Assembly: GCF_000264495.1 (NCBI RefSeq) | Contig: NC_017954.1 | Location: 496,001 to 560,000 of the forward strand | Reading direction: 5' to 3' | DNA length: 64,000 nucleotides | Source: Thermogladius calderae 1633 | GTDB lineage: Archaea > Thermoproteota > Thermoprotei_A > Sulfolobales > Desulfurococcaceae | Notes under the pieces: model-generated | Seen by the model: the letters and a program-made list of their open reading frames with translations, nothing else | The model's database searches: none | What the model was told of the DNA's origin: nothing | Position numbers and translations under genes: made by a program | In this document: one piece after another, positions 1 to 7,549 of the stretch | Layout: the number at the start of each line of letters is the position of its first letter | Position numbering within the stretch: position 1 is the stretch's first letter

Positions 1-277
1 ACAGTATACCGGGGATATCAACGGTCAGCCTCGGGAAGAACTTCCTCAGAGGCTCGGTCACCTTCTTAAGAACGCTGGCCGGCACCATACTCGCGCCCAC
101 GTGCTGTGTGATTTCGCCTGGCTCTTTCTTGGCTACAGCAGTACCCCTGATCTTGTCCAGCAGGGTTGTTTTCCCGTGATCTACGTGTCCTAAAACAACT
201 ACTATGGGCTGCCTTATCCACTGCTCCGTGTCAGACCCCAACTCAGCATCACCTCCGCTGGATTCACCCGTTCTCAC
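1..277 (-). CDS. infB: Translation initiation factor aIF5B (IF-2 family), N-terminal part
   Basis: Translation GTPase that promotes subunit joining and initiator tRNA handling. The reverse strand encodes the IF2/eIF5B G-domain start: the G1 P-loop [16 protein letters not shown], followed by the switch I region with [12 protein letters not shown], then [17 protein letters not shown] running to the window edge, so the rest of the gene is outside. The start is taken as GTG at 277, giving [18 protein letters not shown] before the conserved [18 protein letters not shown]; a TTG at about 241 is an alternative. An AT-rich element near 300-312 (reverse-strand TTTAATTAAG) could be its TATA box. It is divergent from rps6e. 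Family assignment is certain from the motif; the exact start is not. Confidence 0.93.
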   Translation of the reverse strand, partial: MRTGESSGGDAELGSDTEQWIRQPIVVVLGHVDHGKTTLLDKIRGTAVAKKEPGEITQHVGASMVPASVLKKVTEPLRKFFPRLTVDIPGIL

Positions 278-411
278 ATTTTTACATTGTGAGGTTCACA
301 GCTTAATTAAATGTACGCCAGTACCCGATTCGGCGAGATTGCCTTATCCCTACGGGAAAATCTTAGCCAGCTCGAATTCGCACCGGTGGAGTCGGTCATA
401 TTAGAGAAGCG

Positions 412-419
412 TTTATAAA
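412..419 (+). promoter_or_regulatory. TATA box upstream of rps6e
   Basis: TTTATAAA lies about 50 nt before the rps6e ATG. With a start site about 25 nt downstream this leaves a short leader that holds the GGTGGAG ribosome-binding site at 458-464. It probably drives the long ribosomal/translation cluster. Confidence 0.6.
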
Positions 420-468
420 ACTGGCTTTCACATCTAAAACTAGTCCACCGGGCAACTGGTGGAGTCGT

Positions 469-1116
469 ATGCCTGACTTCAAGATCGTGGTAAGTGACCC
501 AGAGGCCCCTAAGAAGGAGGTCGTCTTAAAGGTTAAAGTAGTTGGAGACCCCGATGTGGAGTACACTGACAGGGTAAAAGAGAAATTCGAGTTGCCCAAG
601 ATCAAGCTTAACCCGGAGACCATCAACAGGCTTGGGGCTAGACACGGCGTTGTTACGATAAGAATGAGGAGGCCGGACACGGGCGACAAGGTGAAAATAA
701 CAGGAGTGGTCGTTCCCGACTCGACAGTACCCGAGGGGGAGGCTAGGGTCAACTCGGAGCAGATGATAAACCTTACGGGCGTTAACGAGCTCGAGGGTGA
801 GATTTTCAGGGCGAGGGCATGGCAGATCAGGATCAACGACGAGAGGACAAACTCGTTAATAGGCCTGAAAATAGGTGAGGAGATAGGCGGCGAGATAATT
901 GGTCTCAAGGGCGTCAAGCTGGTTATAACCGGTGGTAGTGACAACAGCGGGTTCCCGATGAGGTCCGACATTCACGGACCCGTTAAGAAGAGGGTTCTTT
1001 TATCGGGACCGCCCGGTTTTCATCCGGCCGAGAGTGGGGAGAGGAGGAAGAAGACTGTTCGCGGAGACACTATATCAGGTGACATAGTCCAGATAAACAC
1101 GATGATTAAATACTAG
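469..1116 (+). CDS. rps6e: 30S ribosomal protein S6e
   Basis: Component of the archaeal small ribosomal subunit. The 215-residue product carries the S6e core in its C-terminal part, with the family blocks GLKGVKLVITGGSDNSGFP and RSDIHGPVKKRVLLSGPPG followed by a basic stretch (ERRKKTVRG) and DTISGDIVQINTMI. The first ~85 residues form an extension; long S6e proteins of about 210 residues are known in crenarchaea, while many euryarchaeal ones are ~125-140. ATG at 469 is preceded by GGTGGAG at a good distance. It heads the cluster with aIF2-gamma, an order conserved in archaea. Confidence 0.95.
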   Translation: MPDFKIVVSDPEAPKKEVVLKVKVVGDPDVEYTDRVKEKFELPKIKLNPETINRLGARHGVVTIRMRRPDTGDKVKITGVVVPDSTVPEGEARVNSEQMINLTGVNELEGEIFRARAWQIRINDERTNSLIGLKIGEEIGGEIIGLKGVKLVITGGSDNSGFPMRSDIHGPVKKRVLLSGPPGFHPAESGERRKKTVRGDTISGDIVQINTMIKY

Positions 1117-1179
1117 GAAGGTGGTATTTCTTCACCGCTAAAACCTTGTGCTCGAGGTGAACGGTTTCTGCCCTGGGAG

Positions 1180-2424
1180 ATGAGGCAGCCCGAAGTAAAC
1201 ATAGGCGTCGTCGGCCACGTTGACCACGGGAAAACGACGCTAGTACAGGCTATAACAGGTATTTGGACCGCCAAGCACAGCGACGAAATAAAGAGGGGTA
1301 TGACGATTAAACTAGGCTACGCTGACGGGAACATTGCGTACTGCGACTCCTTGAACCCCCCCGAAGCTTACACCACGGAGCAGGTGTGCCCCGACGGTAG
1401 CGAGTCAAGGCTTCTCAGGCGGGTCAGTTTCATAGACGCCCCCGGTCACGAGGCACTTATGGCCACAATGCTGAGCGGCTCCTCTCTAATGGATGGAGCG
1501 ATACTCGTCATAGCGGCAAACGAGCCGTGCCCCCAGCCACAGACCCTAGAGCACTTCTCGGCTCTCAACATAATAGGAATCAAGAGGGTCGTCGTAGTCC
1601 AGAACAAAATCGACGTGGTGTCGAAAGAAAGAGCGCTGGAGAACTACCGCGAGATCAGGAGACTTTTACAGGGCTCTCAGATCGAGGACGCCCCTATAAT
1701 ACCGGTCTCCTCGCTCCATAAGGTAAACGTTGACGTAGTCTTAGAAGCGCTGTACGAGGAGATCCCTGTCCCCGAGAGAAACCTGGCGGGAGACCCGATA
1801 ATGCTTGTTGCGAGGAGCTTCGAGGTGAATAGGCCTGGAACCCCGTACAAAGATCTACTAGGTGGAGTTGTCGGGGGATCGTTAATACAGGGTGTTCTGA
1901 GAGTGGGTGACGAGATCGAGATCGTCCCTGGGGCTAAAGTACCTGTCGGAAAGACGTCCTATAAGTACCAGCCGCTCGTGAGCACTATTGAAGAGCTTAG
2001 GTTCGGAGACCTGAGGGTCAAAGAGGCTAGGCCGGGCGGACTACTGGCGATAGGTACCAACCTAGACCCCTCCCTCACCAAGGCGGATAGTCTCGTGGGC
2101 AACGTCGTTGGGAGGCCTGGTAGAACACCACCAGTTGTCGACTCTCTGACTATACAGTACAACGTACTAGAGAGAGTCGTTGGTCTGAAGGAGCTGAGTA
2201 AGATGCCTCCGTTGCAACAAAAAGAGATGATAGTCCTCACCATCGGTACGGCCGTGAGAGTGGGCACTATAACGAAGCTCAGCAAGGACCACATGGAGGT
2301 CGAGTTGAAGGAGCCTGTAGCTACGTGGCCTAACTTTAGGGTAGCTCTGAGCAGGAGGGTCCTCGGCAGGTGGAGGCTCTCGGGTTGGGGTATAATAGAG
2401 AGTGTGTCCAGCAAAGGAGCCTAG
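1180..2424 (+). CDS. eif2g: Translation initiation factor aIF2 subunit gamma
   Basis: GTP-binding core of the aIF2 heterotrimer, which brings initiator Met-tRNA to the small subunit. The 414-residue protein shows G1 GHVDHGKTT (residues ~12-20), G3 DAPGHE (~86-91), G4 NKID, and the family-specific switch I block KRGMTIKLGYAD, followed by EF-Tu-like domains II and III. Odd: the zinc-knuckle segment keeps Cys55 and Cys70, but their usual partners three residues on are Leu58 and Gly73, so the four-cysteine site is incomplete. The ATG at 1180 gives the canonical MRQPEVNIGVVGHVDHG start. A PIN-domain gene overlaps its 3' end. Confidence 0.96.
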   Translation: MRQPEVNIGVVGHVDHGKTTLVQAITGIWTAKHSDEIKRGMTIKLGYADGNIAYCDSLNPPEAYTTEQVCPDGSESRLLRRVSFIDAPGHEALMATMLSGSSLMDGAILVIAANEPCPQPQTLEHFSALNIIGIKRVVVVQNKIDVVSKERALENYREIRRLLQGSQIEDAPIIPVSSLHKVNVDVVLEALYEEIPVPERNLAGDPIMLVARSFEVNRPGTPYKDLLGGVVGGSLIQGVLRVGDEIEIVPGAKVPVGKTSYKYQPLVSTIEELRFGDLRVKEARPGGLLAIGTNLDPSLTKADSLVGNVVGRPGRTPPVVDSLTIQYNVLERVVGLKELSKMPPLQQKEMIVLTIGTAVRVGTITKLSKDHMEVELKEPVATWPNFRVALSRRVLGRWRLSGWGIIESVSSKGA

Positions 2425-2819
2425 AAATAGTCCTTGACACAAACTTTGTAGTCCTCTTGTCCGAGCACCCCCACCTAATATCCCAGCTGGACAGCATTAC
2501 CGAGTACCCCTCCAAGTGCGTGTTGCTGGGCGTGGTGCTTAGAGAGCTGGAGATCGTATCAAGACAGCTCGGGAGGACGAAGAGGAGGTTGCTAGAGAGT
2601 GTATTGGACCACCTTAAACACAGGTGTAGCGTCGTCGACATTGAAACGGCGCCCGACGCGGATCAGGCGATCATAGAGTACGCAAGCGGCAGGGGCTGTC
2701 TTGTGGCCGTAGCCACAAACGACAGAGAGCTCAGGAAGCGGTTGAGAGAAGCTGGGATTCCGTGTATATACTTCAGAGAGGAGTCGCGTAGGCTAGAGTA
2801 CGAGGGATTACTGCTTTGA
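2385..2819 (+). CDS. PIN-domain ribonuclease, Fcf1/VapC-like
   Basis: Predicted metal-dependent RNase of the PIN superfamily. The N-terminal strand and first acidic residue are visible in LEIVLDTNFVVLLSE, a middle acidic region in APDADQAIIEYA, and the C-terminal acid in VAVATNDRELRKRLREAGIP. The gene overlaps the end of the aIF2-gamma gene; possible starts are GTG 2370 or TTG 2385, and TTG 2385 lies 8-9 nt after a GGTGGAGG sequence. A PIN gene just after aIF2-gamma is recurrent in archaea, which favours an rRNA-processing (Fcf1-like) role over a toxin; no antitoxin gene is next to it. Specific substrate unknown. Confidence 0.8.
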   Translation: MGYNRECVQQRSLEIVLDTNFVVLLSEHPHLISQLDSITEYPSKCVLLGVVLRELEIVSRQLGRTKRRLLESVLDHLKHRCSVVDIETAPDADQAIIEYASGRGCLVAVATNDRELRKRLREAGIPCIYFREESRRLEYEGLLL

Positions 2820-2872
2820 TCGTGAAAACATTAAAAAGACCTTCTTTATACTATTAGGCTAAGGTGTGCTTA

Positions 2873-3400
2873 TTGTTCAAACTCATTAAAGTCAAAAGCG
2901 TAGTCAGAATACCTCCGGACAAGTTCGGTAGGCCTCTTGACGAGGTCTCGTGGGAAGAGCTAAGGAAGGAGTACGAGGGGGCATTGACGAGTAACGCGGG
3001 GCTGGTCGTGGCGATACTAGACGTGAAAGTCAGCGAGTATGGTAGGATTATACACGGTGACGGTGCCACATACCACGACGTAGAATTCACAGCCCTGACA
3101 TTCGACCCGTTCCTAAAGGAGGTAGTCGAGGGAGAAGTCCTCAACGTCACGGAGAGCGGTATCTTCATAGACTTGGGCCCCCTCGACGGCTTCATCTATA
3201 TAGGTCAAGTCTCCGACGAGCGGGCGGAGTACGACTCTTCTAGGCAGGCCCTCTTACTGAAGGGCGGGAAGAAGACTATCGAGAAAGGCGACGTAGTCAA
3301 GGCCAGGATTTACAACATTGGTCTCCAGCCGGGGAAGGGCCTGAGAATTCAGTTGACGATGAGGCAGGTCGGCTTAGGCAAGATTGAGAAGGAGGAGTAG
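2873..3400 (+). CDS. rpoE: RNA polymerase subunit E' (Rpb7 homologue)
   Basis: Stalk subunit of archaeal RNA polymerase that pairs with subunit F and helps open-complex formation and RNA binding. The N-terminal tip domain has the family block FKLIKVKSVVRIPPDKFG, and the C-terminal S1/OB domain covers roughly residues 80-165 (VVEGEVLNVTESGIFIDLGP). TTG at 2873 gives the usual MFKLI start; a GTG at 2864 would add only three residues. The AT-rich TTAAAAAG at about 2830 may be its TATA element. It is directly followed by spt4, the conserved archaeal rpoE-spt4 pair. Confidence 0.93.
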   Translation: MFKLIKVKSVVRIPPDKFGRPLDEVSWEELRKEYEGALTSNAGLVVAILDVKVSEYGRIIHGDGATYHDVEFTALTFDPFLKEVVEGEVLNVTESGIFIDLGPLDGFIYIGQVSDERAEYDSSRQALLLKGGKKTIEKGDVVKARIYNIGLQPGKGLRIQLTMRQVGLGKIEKEE

Positions 3401-3402
3401 CC

Positions 3403-3609
3403 GTGTCTACTCGTGGAAAGCCTTTCAAAGTTTGCCGGAAGTGTAAGACGCTGGTAGACAAAAAAGCTGAGGTATGCCCTGTCTGCGGCTCAAAAGACTT
3501 CTCAGAGGAGTGGGAAGGGGTCGTAGTAGTAATTGACCCCGCCAAGTCGTCTATATCCAAGGAACTGGAGCTCACAAAACCCGGCCGCTACGCTATAAAG
3601 GTAGTCTAA
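3403..3609 (+). CDS. spt4: Transcription elongation factor Spt4 (RpoE'')
   Basis: Small zinc protein that partners with Spt5 to aid RNA polymerase processivity. The 68-residue product has the expected four-cysteine zinc site (CRKCKTLVDKKAEVCPVCG) followed by a short beta domain with EEWEGVVVVIDPAKS and a hydrophobic end (GRYAIKVV). GTG at 3403 starts 2 nt after the rpoE stop codon, so the two are co-transcribed. Length matches archaeal Spt4. Confidence 0.93.
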   Translation: MSTRGKPFKVCRKCKTLVDKKAEVCPVCGSKDFSEEWEGVVVVIDPAKSSISKELELTKPGRYAIKVV

Positions 3610-3611
3610 CC

Positions 3612-4088
3612 TTGTTTCTACCCTCCCTGGTATTGAGGGAGGAGTTCAGAAGAAGTGCCAGCCTGCCACAGGGCACGCTCTACATTGCGTCCAAAGGAGG
3701 TACCGTTAGAGGGCTCGAGTTCACTGCCACAGTAGGGGATGTCGTGTCAGAGACTCTCGAGTCGTCAATAAAAGTCGTGGACGGTAAAACGAGAAGAGGC
3801 GACCACCGCTCTAGCGTCGTTGGCGTGGCGAGTATCGTCAACCCGCGGGGGGCGGTATCGCTCCACTCTCTCACGGTTCTCAGGGGGTGTAGAAGCGGCA
3901 CGTACGTCGTCATAGGAGAGGAGGACCTCTTGACGACGTCTCTTGCTTGGGTGTTGAGCCAGGGTACAGTAGCCTACGGGCAACCAGGAGTAGGTGTGGT
4001 CTCCGTGGAAGTCGACAAGGTCAGGTTAGCGAAGTTTATTAAAGTATTAAAACCTGCCATAATTCATATAACACCTGGTCGTGCTTAA
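3612..4088 (+). CDS. GTP-dependent dephospho-CoA kinase (DUF359 family)
   Basis: Archaeal enzyme for the last step of coenzyme A synthesis, phosphorylating dephospho-CoA with GTP; unrelated to bacterial CoaE. The 158-residue sequence follows the DUF359 pattern: GGTVRGLEFTATVGDVVSE early, DGKTRRGDH in the middle, then NPRGAVSLHSL and VVIGEEDLLTTSLAWVLSQG, ending in YGQPGVGVVSVEVD. TTG at 3612 lies 2 nt after the spt4 stop, so it is in the same transcription unit. The spt4-DUF359-S24e-S27ae order is conserved in archaea and supports the call. Confidence 0.88.
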   Translation: MFLPSLVLREEFRRSASLPQGTLYIASKGGTVRGLEFTATVGDVVSETLESSIKVVDGKTRRGDHRSSVVGVASIVNPRGAVSLHSLTVLRGCRSGTYVVIGEEDLLTTSLAWVLSQGTVAYGQPGVGVVSVEVDKVRLAKFIKVLKPAIIHITPGRA

Positions 4089-4099
4089 GGGGGTCAAGC

Positions 4100-4438
4100 A
4101 TGGGCAAGAACGTCCAGGTCGGGGAGTTCGCCGGCGAAGTTGTCGAGGAAAAGTACAACCCGCTCATAAGGCGTAGGGAAGTCGTCCTGAGGATAGGTCA
4201 CGTGGGTAAGGGTACGATTAGCAGGGGGCTTGTTCGAGCGGAGCTAGCAAGGCTGTACAACGTTTCCGTTGAGCACGTATACGTGAAGAAGATCGAGACG
4301 GAGTACGGCATGGGGGTCAGCGTAGTCAAAGCCCACATCTACGACTCGCCGGACAGGGCGAGGTACTTCGAGCCCGAGTACATTGTAAAGAGGAACGAGG
4401 AGGCTCTCCAGAAACTCCAACAGGCGCAGGGTGGCTAG
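4100..4438 (+). CDS. rps24e: 30S ribosomal protein S24e
   Basis: Small-subunit ribosomal protein of archaea and eukaryotes. The 112 residues show the S24e core: EEKYNPLIRRREVVLRIGH, then STISRG-like GTISRGLVRAELARLYNVS, then YGMGVSVVKAHIYDSPDRARYFEPEYIVKRN. ATG at 4100 is preceded by GGGGGTC. It is followed 4 nt later by S27ae, its usual neighbour. Confidence 0.95.
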   Translation: MGKNVQVGEFAGEVVEEKYNPLIRRREVVLRIGHVGKGTISRGLVRAELARLYNVSVEHVYVKKIETEYGMGVSVVKAHIYDSPDRARYFEPEYIVKRNEEALQKLQQAQGG

Positions 4439-4442
4439 GGAC

Positions 4443-4604
4443 ATGGCGCACGTCCACAAACTCTACGAGTTTGACCTAGAGAAGGGCTTCATAAAGCCGA
4501 AAAACAAGAAGTGCCCGAAGTGCGGCAGCTTTATGGCTTACCACAAACAACCTGTCCCGAGATGGCACTGTGGGAAGTGCGGTTACACAGAGTATGTCCG
4601 GTAA
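4443..4604 (+). CDS. rps27ae: 30S ribosomal protein S27ae
   Basis: A 53-residue zinc-ribbon ribosomal protein. Translation from ATG 4443 starts MAHVHKLYEFDLEKGFIK and contains the two CxxC pairs (CPKCGSF and CGKCGYTEYVR) that bind zinc; the usual YHKQPVPRWHCGKCGYTEY block is present. It ends TAA at 4602-4604. It begins 4 nt after the S24e stop and its last codons overlap the start of kae1 by 11 nt. Confidence 0.95.
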   Translation: MAHVHKLYEFDLEKGFIKPKNKKCPKCGSFMAYHKQPVPRWHCGKCGYTEYVR

Positions 4605-5673
4605 GGTCAAGTACAGGATACCCTTCACAGTCCCCCTTAGAGAGGACAGGAGCGTACTAGTCCTGGGCTTCGAATCCACAAGCCACACCTTTGGTGTCGG
4701 CCTGGTAGAGTTCAGGGAAGGCGCTGTTACCATACTGGCAAACGTCAACAAGAGGTACACTCCGTCCAAGGGTGGCATACACCCTAGAGAGGCCTCTTAC
4801 ACCCACCTTAGGAACTCGAAACAAGCCCTCGAGGAGGCACTAGACCAAGCGAGTGTAAAGTTGAAGGAGGTAGACGCGGTCGCGGTAGCCCTGGGACCCG
4901 GTCTAGGCCCTTGTATCAGGGTAGGCGCTACCTTGGCTAGGTTCATCGCATCGATGTTGAACAAGCCTCTAGTCCCGGTCAACCACGCGGTCGCACACGT
5001 CGAGATCGGTAAGCTGGTCTCGGGGCTGGCCGACCCGGTAGTGGTCTACGTCTCCGGCGGCAACACCACGGTCCTCGCAGGTAAGAACCGTACCTACAGG
5101 GTGTACGGGGAGACCCTCGATATACCCCTCGGGAACCTCTTCGACACGTTCACACGTGAGGTAGGAATTGCCCCACCTTACGTGGTCGATGGGAAGCACG
5201 CTATAGACGTGTGCTCCGAGTGGGGACGGGAGTTCATACCCCTACCCTACGTAGTAAAGGGTAACGACTTGAGCTTCTCTGGACTGTTAACGGCGGCTCT
5301 CCACCTGGCCAAGAGAGCGGGTAAGAGCGACAAGAGGAGACTAGGCGATGTTTGTTTGAGCCTTAGGGAGACCGCCTTCAACATGCTAGTAGAGGTCTCC
5401 GAGAGAGTCTTGCTTACCACTGAAAAGGACTCTGTCCTACTGGTGGGGGGTGTGGCGTCGAACGCCGAATTGAATAGAAAGTTCGAGCTGATGGCTTCAG
5501 AGCATAACGCCGTGTACCACTCAACACCACCCGAGTACTCGGGCGACAATGGAGCGATGATAGCTTACACTGGTCTGTTGAACTACCTCTATGGGGTCGT
5601 AGTAGACCCTGTGAAAGCCTACGTCAAACAGAGGTGGAGAGTGGACGAGGTGGAAGTCCCATGGGTTCCTTAG
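4594..5673 (+). CDS. kae1: KEOPS subunit Kae1, tRNA t6A37 threonylcarbamoyltransferase
   Basis: Catalytic subunit of the KEOPS complex, which transfers threonylcarbamoyl to A37 of ANN-decoding tRNAs. ASKHA fold: phosphate loop GFESTSHTFGVGLV, glycine-rich ALGPGLGPCIRVGA, metal-binding HAVAHVE (two His), VYVSGGNTT, and C-terminal VGGVASNAELNRKF with SGDNGAMIA. ATG 4594 gives MSGKVKYRIPF and overlaps the S27ae end; an upstream GTG at 4570 is less likely. It is separate from bud32 here, whereas some euryarchaea have a Kae1-Bud32 fusion. The downstream bud32 overlap supports the assignment. Confidence 0.96.
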   Translation: MSGKVKYRIPFTVPLREDRSVLVLGFESTSHTFGVGLVEFREGAVTILANVNKRYTPSKGGIHPREASYTHLRNSKQALEEALDQASVKLKEVDAVAVALGPGLGPCIRVGATLARFIASMLNKPLVPVNHAVAHVEIGKLVSGLADPVVVYVSGGNTTVLAGKNRTYRVYGETLDIPLGNLFDTFTREVGIAPPYVVDGKHAIDVCSEWGREFIPLPYVVKGNDLSFSGLLTAALHLAKRAGKSDKRRLGDVCLSLRETAFNMLVEVSERVLLTTEKDSVLLVGGVASNAELNRKFELMASEHNAVYHSTPPEYSGDNGAMIAYTGLLNYLYGVVVDPVKAYVKQRWRVDEVEVPWVP

Positions 5674-6344
5674 AGAGGCCTACGAGGCTTGCGGAGGGCG
5701 CGGAATCGATCGTCCTGCTTGGTAGCCTACTCGGGCAGGACGTTGTGGTCAAGGTAAGAGTCGGTAGGAGCTACAGACACCCCGACTACGACAGGGTCTT
5801 CAGGTTCTACAGGACAAAGACTGAGGCCAGGATCATGGCCGAACTACTCGAGAAAGGCTTGAAAGTGCCTCAACCACTCCTGGTGGACATGGAGAACTAC
5901 GTGATCGTGATGACACTCGTCAGGGGCCGCCGGCTTCTCCACGTGTTGAACAACTACGGAGTCGAGGAGCTGGAAAGGATATACAGGGAGGTCGGCCGAC
6001 AGGTGGGCGTCATGCACAACTCGGGGATCTACCACGGCGACCTAACAGTCTCCAACGTGATCGTAACTGAAAACGGCGAGGCTTACATAATAGACTTCGG
6101 CCTATCGGGGTACAGCAACGACGTCGAGGAGTACGCAATAGACCTCCATCTATTCGACAGAAGCACAAGGAACTTGGCACCGGACAAGGCTGACCGACTA
6201 TTCAAGTCTTTTATCGAGGGTTACAGCTCGACGTTCCCTAGGCACCAAGAAGTGGTTGAGAGGATGGTTGACATTAGGAGGAGGGGGAGGTATGTCGAGG
6301 AAAGGCTCAGAAGAAAGCTCAGGCGCGAAGCATACACCCAGTAG
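5661..6344 (+). CDS. bud32: KEOPS-associated atypical kinase/ATPase Bud32
   Basis: Small RIO-like protein kinase that acts as an ATPase in the KEOPS complex and regulates Kae1. The 227-residue product starts MGSLERPTRLAEGAESIV, has the lysine strand VVVKVRV, glutamate in the alpha-C region (TKTEARIMAELLEKG), catalytic YHGDLTVSNVIV and the DFG motif (IDFGLSGYS), ending with the basic RGRYVEERLRRKLRREA tail typical of Bud32. ATG 5661 overlaps the kae1 end by 13 nt, implying translational coupling. No Pcc1 or Cgi121 gene is in the window. Confidence 0.95.
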   Translation: MGSLERPTRLAEGAESIVLLGSLLGQDVVVKVRVGRSYRHPDYDRVFRFYRTKTEARIMAELLEKGLKVPQPLLVDMENYVIVMTLVRGRRLLHVLNNYGVEELERIYREVGRQVGVMHNSGIYHGDLTVSNVIVTENGEAYIIDFGLSGYSNDVEEYAIDLHLFDRSTRNLAPDKADRLFKSFIEGYSSTFPRHQEVVERMVDIRRRGRYVEERLRRKLRREAYTQ

Positions 6345-6942
6345 GCAAGAGCTACTCTTCGTGTCAGACAATATACACAAGTACGAGGAGGTGAGAGCTG
6401 TTGCCAGAGAACTAGGCTTCGACGTCCAACTAATGCCCGGCCTCAAGCTCGAGGTGCAGAGCGATAGTATAGAGGAGGTGTCGAGGAAATCGGCTATACT
6501 CGCGTACCTGCTTGTTGGCAGGCCACTTCTAGTCGAGGACGCGGGGTTGTATATCCAGGCACTAAGAGGGTTCCCAGGTCCGTATAGTAGCTTCGTGTAC
6601 AGGACAATAGGCATTCAAGGAGTGCTAAAGTTGTTGGAGGGCACGAGCGATAGAAGGGCGTGCTTCAAGTCGGTTACGACGGTGATATACGAGCCCTTCA
6701 TCATCGTTGAACGTGGAGAAGTATGTGGGTTCATAACCGACAGTCCGAGGGGTAGCCGGGGTTTCGGCTTCGACCCGATTTTCACGCCAGAAGGGTCGGA
6801 GAAGACCTTTGGCGAGATGAGCTTAGAGGAGAAGAACAGATATTCCCACAGGGCGAAGTCTGTTTATAGCGCTCTGAGCAAGCTGAAAAAGATGATGGAG
6901 CAGAGCGGGTGGGGGCCGGGTAATGTTTTAAAGCTTGGTTAA
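6292..6942 (+). CDS. Non-canonical purine NTP pyrophosphatase (RdgB/HAM1 family)
   Basis: House-cleaning enzyme hydrolysing ITP/XTP to the monophosphate. Family motifs: SDNIHKYEEV near the start (usual T/SxNxxKxxE), VEDAGLYI, FPGPYSS, GFGFDPIFTPEG and SHRAKSVYSALSKL. ATG 6292 follows a strong purine-rich site (GAGGGGGAGG) and is internal to the bud32 end, which it overlaps by 53 nt. The ~20-residue hydrophilic N-terminal lead before RQELLFVSDN is longer than usual. Confidence 0.92.
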   Translation: MSRKGSEESSGAKHTPSRQELLFVSDNIHKYEEVRAVARELGFDVQLMPGLKLEVQSDSIEEVSRKSAILAYLLVGRPLLVEDAGLYIQALRGFPGPYSSFVYRTIGIQGVLKLLEGTSDRRACFKSVTTVIYEPFIIVERGEVCGFITDSPRGSRGFGFDPIFTPEGSEKTFGEMSLEEKNRYSHRAKSVYSALSKLKKMMEQSGWGPGNVLKLG

Positions 6943-6979
6943 CAGTTTATCCCATTCTTAGACGTTAGGAGTGACCGGT

Positions 6980-7444
6980 ATGAACAAGAGGAGAGACAAG
7001 GGGCAGTCCCACTCGACGAGGCCCTCTCGAGCGGGGCCGCCTAGGTGGCTGAAGCTGGATATGACCCCCAGCGACGTGGAGTTGCTTGTGGTGGAGCTCG
7101 CCAAGAAGGGCTACTCCCCGTCCATGATCGGTATAATACTTAGAGACCAGTTCGGGATCCCACTGGTGAAGCAGGTCACTGGCAAAAAGGTCGTGGAGAT
7201 ACTCCGCGAGCACAACGTGGCGCCGCCTATTCCAGAAGACTTGTTCAACTTGATGAAGAGGGCGGTTAACTTAAGGAGGCACTTAGATGAACACCCCAAA
7301 GACTACCATAGCAAGAAGGGCTTGATCGAGATCGAGTCTAAGATACACCGGTTAGTCAAGTATTATAAGTCTAGGGGCATTCTACCGCCGGACTGGGAGT
7401 ACACGCCGGAGAAAGCCAAGCTAATAGTCTCGGGCGCCTACTAG
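6980..7444 (+). CDS. rps15: 30S ribosomal protein S15
   Basis: Small-subunit ribosomal protein that binds 16S rRNA. The 154-residue archaeal/eukaryotic-type S15 has an N-terminal extension ([17 protein letters not shown]), a middle helical domain ([19 protein letters not shown]) and the S15 core ([21 protein letters not shown], then [20 protein letters not shown]). ATG 6980 has AGGAG nine nt upstream; the GTG at 6971 would overlap that site. It is separated from the ITPase gene by 37 nt. Confidence 0.95.
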   Translation: MNKRRDKGQSHSTRPSRAGPPRWLKLDMTPSDVELLVVELAKKGYSPSMIGIILRDQFGIPLVKQVTGKKVVEILREHNVAPPIPEDLFNLMKRAVNLRRHLDEHPKDYHSKKGLIEIESKIHRLVKYYKSRGILPPDWEYTPEKAKLIVSGAY

Positions 7445-7503
7445 GTAGCAGTAGCTGTTCAGCGGGGACAGGCCTTTATAGCCCGAGTGTTATAATTCTA
7501 AAG

Positions 7504-7512
7504 AATATAAAT
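7504..7512 (+). promoter_or_regulatory. TATA box upstream of the 7550 gene
   Basis: AATATAAAT, about 38 nt before the ATG at 7550, in an AT-rich stretch between rps15 and the unknown gene. Position fits an archaeal promoter with a short leader. Confidence 0.5.
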
Positions 7513-7549
7513 TCAGTTTTCGTAGAGTAGTTAGTGTCGGGAACTAGAG

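Noticed and set aside
2370-2819. Toxin VapC call for the PIN gene
   Set aside because: No antitoxin gene is adjacent and the position after aIF2-gamma is a conserved housekeeping context.
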